From Chthoniobacter sp. (GTDB taxonomy: Bacteria > Verrucomicrobiota > Verrucomicrobiia > Chthoniobacterales > Chthoniobacteraceae), in the NCBI GenBank assembly GCA_025352865.1, contig JANXSB010000069.1, positions 1 through 9,598 on the forward strand: a stretch of DNA of 9,598 bases. The letters are read 5' to 3'. Position numbers and translations under genes: made by a program. Under the pieces are notes generated by a model, which did not search any database, was not told the DNA's origin, and was given only the letters and a program-made list of their open reading frames with translations. Of the stretch, positions 6,488 through 9,598 are shown one piece after another (within the stretch, counting starts at the first letter, position 1; every line of letters begins with the position of its first letter).

Positions 6488-8023
6488 TCAGGGCGCGGTG
6501 GTGAGGGGCCAGTCGTCGGTGCGGAAAGGGGATGCGGGGAGACCGGCGGCGTTGGTGAGGCTCCACTCGGGGTCGCTGGCCCAAGCGTAACGGACGGCGG
6601 CGGCGTTTGCGCCGTCGGGTGTGGAGACGATGATTTTGTCGCCGTCGATTTTCGTCAGCGCGGGTTTCCATTCGCGGTCGTCGCCGGCGATGACAAAGCC
6701 TTTCATCTCGCCGCCAATCGCCGTGAGCCCGTCGGCGTGGGTGAAGGTGATCGTCACATCGCTGCCGTTCATTTTATGCCCGGCGTAAAGCGGGCCGCTG
6801 GTTTCGCCTTTCCCGCCATAGACGGTGCCGAGCGCCCAGAGCGAAAGGCGGTGTCCGACCTCCTGTTTTTTGACGGGGTGGACATTGTGCGCGTCGCCGA
6901 GGCCGAGGGTCACGGCCATGCCGGTGCGCGGGAGGCAGAGGGACTGGAGCATGGCTTCGCGGACGAGGCACCACCCGTCGGAACTGCCATTGACGAAGTC
7001 GGGGAGCTGCACCCACGCGAAGGGAAAATCGCCCTGGCCCCAGCGCGCGCGCCAGTCGGCGACGAGCAGCGGGAGCTGTTTGCGATACGCGAGGCCGGCG
7101 GCGGGGCTGCTGGAGTTGCTCTCGCCTTGGTACCAGATCGCGCCCTTGATGGCATAGGGAATGAGCGGGGCGATCTTGCCGTTGAAAAGATTGGCCGGGC
7201 GGTGCGAGTCGATCGTGGGCCCGACGGGGAGGGTGGGTTTCCGCGGGGCGGGTTTGCCTTCGGCTTTCGCTTTTTCGGCGAGCGCTGGGTAGTCTGCGGT
7301 TTGTTTTTCAAAGTCCGCCTGCGCTTTCGCCGGATCCCAGGCGGCGATGCGCTTTTCCCACGTCTCGAAAATCGGCTTCACCTCGGGCGCATCCTTCTGC
7401 GCGTCGAGGCTGGTCCACGCCTCGATGGGCGTGCCGCCGACGGAGGAATGGATGAGCCCGACGGGCGTGTCGAGTTTCGCCTGGAGATCGCGTCCGAAAA
7501 AATACGCGGTCGCGGAAAACCCGGCGACGGTCTCGGGCGAGGAGACGATCCACTTGCCGTTGCACTTTTCCTGCGGCTCCGTGGCCGCGCCGGAGGTGAC
7601 GATGAACATGCGCAGCTTCGGATGATCCGCGGCGGCCTTTTCCTGCTCGAAATTCTCCGCGCTGCGCACGACGAAACCCATATTCGACTGTCCCGAGCAC
7701 AGCCACACTTCGCCGGCAAGCACGTCGTTGATGGTGATTTCGTTCTTGCCTTTGACCGTGCAAGTCACCGGCTCGGAGGCGCTGATCTTATCGAGCTTCA
7801 CGCGCCATTTGCCGTCGGCCCCGGCCTTCGTGGTTTTCGTCTGGCCGGCGATGGTCACGCTGACCTCCTCGCCCGCCTCGGCCCAGCCCCACACCAGGAC
7901 GGGCACATCGCGCTGGAGCACCATGTGGTCGGAAAAAATCGCGGGCAGCGAAACCTCGGCGCGTGCGCCGGAAGCGGCGAAAAATGCGGCGGCGAGGCAG
8001 CGGGGAAGGAGGAGTGTTTTCAT
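6488..8023 (-). CDS. Secreted sialate O-acetylesterase-like carbohydrate esterase (SASA/DUF303)
   Basis: A 511-residue secreted esterase. The ATG at 8023 is chosen because it begins a signal peptide (residues 1-22, ending SGARA). An in-frame GTG at 8071 would put 16 residues in front of it and lies within a repeat. The mature protein opens with LPAIFSDHMVLQRDVPV, the typical N-terminal jelly-roll-like segment of the family. Then comes EVWLCSGQSNM with nucleophile Ser113, GGTPIEAW at 196-203, AIWYQGESN with Glu301, and a GLGDAHNVHPVKKQEVGHRL block supplying the likely Asp377/His382 pair. Family members remove acetyl groups from sialic acids or, in many environmental bacteria, from plant and algal polysaccharides. 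With no sialic-acid catabolic gene nearby, the second role is more likely. A repeat-filled gap of 123 bp separates it from the upstream reductase, and the next gene begins 6 nt downstream. Confidence 0.91.
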   Translation of the reverse strand: MKTLLLPRCLAAAFFAASGARAEVSLPAIFSDHMVLQRDVPVLVWGWAEAGEEVSVTIAGQTKTTKAGADGKWRVKLDKISASEPVTCTVKGKNEITINDVLAGEVWLCSGQSNMGFVVRSAENFEQEKAAADHPKLRMFIVTSGAATEPQEKCNGKWIVSSPETVAGFSATAYFFGRDLQAKLDTPVGLIHSSVGGTPIEAWTSLDAQKDAPEVKPIFETWEKRIAAWDPAKAQADFEKQTADYPALAEKAKAEGKPAPRKPTLPVGPTIDSHRPANLFNGKIAPLIPYAIKGAIWYQGESNSSSPAAGLAYRKQLPLLVADWRARWGQGDFPFAWVQLPDFVNGSSDGWCLVREAMLQSLCLPRTGMAVTLGLGDAHNVHPVKKQEVGHRLSLWALGTVYGGKGETSGPLYAGHKMNGSDVTITFTHADGLTAIGGEMKGFVIAGDDREWKPALTKIDGDKIIVSTPDGANAAAVRYAWASDPEWSLTNAAGLPASPFRTDDWPLTTAP

Positions 8024-8049
8024 CGAGGGTGTGCGCGTTGTGTGCGCGG

Positions 8050-8133
8050 TTTTTTTGACCACGGATTTCACGGATTACACGGATTTTCAAAATCCTGTAA
8101 TCCGTGTAATCCGCGCAATCCGTGGTTAAAAAA
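8050..8133. repeat. Long palindromic repeat with tandem CACGGATT units
   Basis: Near-perfect inverted repeat in the gap between two co-directional genes. 8071-8085 pairs perfectly with 8099-8113 (15 bp), and 8058-8067 pairs perfectly with 8117-8126 (10 bp). Three mostly mismatched positions lie between these two stems. A G-U pair and six T-A pairs extend the outside, and the loop is 13 nt (8086-8098). Each arm is itself built from CGGATT units spaced 9 bp apart. On both strands the T run leads and the A run trails, the reverse of an intrinsic terminator. It may act in RNA processing or mRNA stability, or simply be a mobile REP-like element. No second copy is in the window. Confidence 0.88.
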
Positions 8134-8146
8134 TCATCGGCTGGCG

Positions 8147-9079
8147 TCAGTTGTTTTCCGGCAGCCCTTCGGTGTGGCCGAGGTTTTTCACGGGGGCGAA
8201 GATGGCGAGGACTTCGGCCAGCAGTTCGCGGTCGAGCGGCTCGGCGGCCCATTTGGCCCAGTTGCGGATGTTGTGGGGATTGGCGCTGCCGGAAACCGTC
8301 GTCGTGATTTCGGGATTCGCGATCGAAAACTGGAGCGCGAGTTTCGCGATGTCCACTCCCCTGCTCTCGCAATGCGCGGCGGCGGCACGCGCGGCGGCTT
8401 TCACGGCCTCGGGTTCTTTCAGCCACGCGGGCAGCGGCGCATTCGTGAGCAGGCGCGCGGAGAAGGGGCCGGCGCTCATCGCGCCCACGCCCTTCGCTTT
8501 CAAATACGGCACGGCCTCGTCGGCGAAGCGCGTGTTTTGCAGCGTGTACTGGTTGTAGCTCAGCGCGCAGTCCACGTCCGTCTGGTCGCAGATGAAGCGG
8601 AAGATTTTCATCGGGTAGCCGGAGAAGCCGATGTAGCGGACCTTCCCCGACTGCCGGATTTTTTTCAGCGCGGGGATGGTCTCATCCACGATCTGCTGCA
8701 TGGGCACGAATTCGATGTCGTGGCAAAGCACAATGTCCAGGTGATCCGTGCCGAGCCGGTGGAGCGAAACGTCCACACTTTCCGCCACGCGCTTCGCGGA
8801 AAAATCGAAGTGCGGGAGATCGTAGCGCCCGAGTTTCGTGCAAAGCGTGTAGCTGTCGCGCGGCACGCCTTTGAGCGCGATGCCGAGCAGCACCTCGCTC
8901 ATGCCGCGTCCGTAGAAAGGCGAGGTGTCGATGAAGTTCAGCCCGCAATCGAGCGCGACGTGAACGCTTTTCAACGCCTCCTCGACGGTGACATGGCGAA
9001 ACTCCGCGCCGAGCGACGACGCGCCGAAGCTGAGGATGGGAAGCCGGAGGTCGGTCTGGCCGAACTGTCGGGTCTGCAT
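8147..9079 (-). CDS. Aldo-keto reductase, L-galactose/L-fucose 1-dehydrogenase type
   Basis: A 310-residue cytoplasmic NAD(P)-dependent TIM-barrel oxidoreductase of the aldo-keto reductase family. The catalytic tetrad is intact: Asp51 and Tyr56 (NFIDTSPFYG), Lys82 (CTKLGRY) and His120 (VLCHDIEF). The sequence follows plant L-galactose dehydrogenase unusually closely through FGASSLG, FIDTSPFYG, FDFSAKRV, DHLDIVLCHDIEF, IVDETIPAL, YLKAKGVGAMSAGPF and the AHC...KLALQFSIAN segment. It also ends with the same APVKNL element. These enzymes oxidise C1 of L-galactose or L-fucose to the lactone, which the lactonase at 3874-4710 could then open. The gene starts 10 nt after the small secreted protein's stop. 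The similarity was judged from memory; L-fucose or another aldose remains a possible substrate. Confidence 0.9.
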   Translation of the reverse strand: MQTRQFGQTDLRLPILSFGASSLGAEFRHVTVEEALKSVHVALDCGLNFIDTSPFYGRGMSEVLLGIALKGVPRDSYTLCTKLGRYDLPHFDFSAKRVAESVDVSLHRLGTDHLDIVLCHDIEFVPMQQIVDETIPALKKIRQSGKVRYIGFSGYPMKIFRFICDQTDVDCALSYNQYTLQNTRFADEAVPYLKAKGVGAMSAGPFSARLLTNAPLPAWLKEPEAVKAAARAAAAHCESRGVDIAKLALQFSIANPEITTTVSGSANPHNIRNWAKWAAEPLDRELLAEVLAIFAPVKNLGHTEGLPENN

Positions 9080-9089
9080 CGCGTGGCGC

Positions 9090-9545
9090 TTAGTTTTCGC
9101 GGTCGGCGGTGCGCTTGAGCGTCATCGTGCCGTAGAGCTTGACGGCGCGGGGATCGGCGACGGTCTCGGGCTTGATGATGAGCTGGAAAGCTGCGCCGGC
9201 TTTTTTGAAAATGGCGGTGCCTTTGTTGCCAAACGAGTCGTCGAAGGTGAATTCCAGCTCGCCCTTTTCGTTGAGTTTCCCTTTGCCGCTGCCGTCGGGC
9301 GCGGCTCCAGAGCCGTCGGCGCGGCCTGCGGAGAACTCCATCTCGGCGCTGTCGCCGTTGTGGCGGATGATGAGGATGAAGACGGTCTTGGCGTCGTCGG
9401 AGCGCTCGTAGTGGCCGGTGAAATCGGGCGCGACTTTCTCCGCACCGGGTTTTTCGACGGCGGGCTTGGCGGGTTTTTTCGGCGCAGCCGCGACGGGGAG
9501 GGCGAGGGCTGCGGTGAGGGCGAGGAGGGTGATGAGACGTTTCAT
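9090..9545 (-). CDS. Small secreted protein of unknown function
   Basis: A 151-residue protein I do not recognise. Residues 1-21 are a clear signal peptide (MKR, then a Leu/Ala-rich core, cleavage near VAAA). A Lys/Pro/Ala linker follows at about 22-39. The remaining roughly 110 residues alternate short hydrophobic and polar stretches (FTGHY, VFILIIRHN, AEMEFSAG, GELEFTFDD, GTAIFKK, AFQLIIK, LYGTMTLKR). This suggests an all-beta, possibly lipocalin-like periplasmic or extracellular domain. A Gly/Ser/Asp-rich loop lies at about 74-88. There are no cysteines, no lipobox and no obvious catalytic motif. It precedes the aldo-keto reductase by 10 nt, so it is likely the first or an early gene of the operon seen here. 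It could be a binding or accessory protein, but nothing visible proves that. Confidence 0.8.
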   Translation of the reverse strand: MKRLITLLALTAALALPVAAAPKKPAKPAVEKPGAEKVAPDFTGHYERSDDAKTVFILIIRHNGDSAEMEFSAGRADGSGAAPDGSGKGKLNEKGELEFTFDDSFGNKGTAIFKKAGAAFQLIIKPETVADPRAVKLYGTMTLKRTADREN

Positions 9546-9598
9546 TTTGGTTTTTTGGCGGGGTTCAGTTTTGGCGGCAGCCCATGGTCAGGAGCAGA
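9542..9598 (-). other. Possible C-terminal tail of an upstream leftward gene
   Basis: The last 57 bases are open on the minus strand in the frame that ends at a TGA (9542-9544). That TGA overlaps the ATG of the small secreted protein gene as ATGA. The 18 visible residues end in PKLNPAKKPK. A second minus frame, ending at a TGA at 9565-9567, is also open to the edge (LLLTMGCRQN), so the true frame cannot be decided. Either reading would place another gene directly upstream in the same operon. The stretch could also be plain intergenic DNA. Confidence 0.25.

Noticed and set aside
6488..8023. Sialic-acid catabolism as the operon's role
   Set aside because: The SASA family name suggests it, but no sialidase, NanA lyase, epimerase or kinase is present and the neighbours fit aldonate metabolism.
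8024..8071. Longer start of the SASA esterase at a GTG (8071)
   Set aside because: The GTG lies inside the palindromic repeat, and the extension would bury the signal peptide that begins at 8023.
8057..8127. Tandem CACGGATT units as a possible CRISPR-like array
   Set aside because: The units are about 9 bp apart with single-base gaps and form one palindrome; there are no spacers and no cas genes.
5348..9118. Very long open frame on the + strand (1256 codons) opposite five leftward genes
   Set aside because: It lies antisense to genes with intact catalytic motifs and signal peptides. Its product is a biased Gly/Ala/Asp/Glu/Val-rich mix with no domain. Long antisense frames are expected in GC-rich DNA with strong third-position bias.

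Overview
The window is GC-rich, densely packed DNA from a Gram-negative-type bacterium. It encodes a periplasmic adaptor, several proteins with Sec-type signal peptides, and a eukaryotic-type (class II) glutamine synthetase. Two kinds of interspersed palindromic repeat sit in gaps between genes. Together with the absence of any Shine-Dalgarno motif at nine gene starts, this suggests Verrucomicrobiota, perhaps an Opitutales-like lineage. That placement is inference from gene content and style; no rRNA or marker gene is present.

Layout. Positions 2-445 (+) hold the C-terminal part of a class II glutamine synthetase, closed by a strong intrinsic terminator at 489-529. Positions 653-3883 (+) are a three-gene MacAB-like export operon: a periplasmic adaptor (653-1738), an ABC ATPase (1741-2424) and an FtsX/MacB-type permease (2525-3883). 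A large inverted repeat (2428-2520) fills the gap between ATPase and permease. The permease then runs tail-to-tail, with a 10-bp overlap, into a leftward block of six genes (9545 down to 3874). In transcription order these are a small secreted protein of unknown function, an L-galactose/L-fucose dehydrogenase-type aldo-keto reductase, a secreted sialate O-acetylesterase-like protein, a zinc medium-chain dehydrogenase resembling L-galactonate 5-dehydrogenase, a secreted SGNH/GDSL esterase, and a COG3618 sugar lactonase. A second long palindromic repeat (8050-8133) lies between the reductase and the acetylesterase. Elsewhere in this block the gaps are only 3-10 bp.

How the genes work together. 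The leftward block reads as a catabolic operon for an acetylated glycan carrying an L-galacto-configured sugar. The two secreted esterases could remove acyl groups outside the cytoplasm. The three cytoplasmic enzymes match, step for step, oxidation of L-galactose to L-galactonolactone, hydrolysis to L-galactonate, and oxidation to D-tagaturonate. L-fucose, which is 6-deoxy-L-galactose, is the main alternative substrate for the first two steps; the zinc dehydrogenase is what favours L-galactose. No transporter, glycoside hydrolase, sulfatase, regulator or downstream uronate enzyme is in the window, so the substrate remains an inference.

No tRNA, rRNA, CRISPR array, transposase or phage gene was seen.
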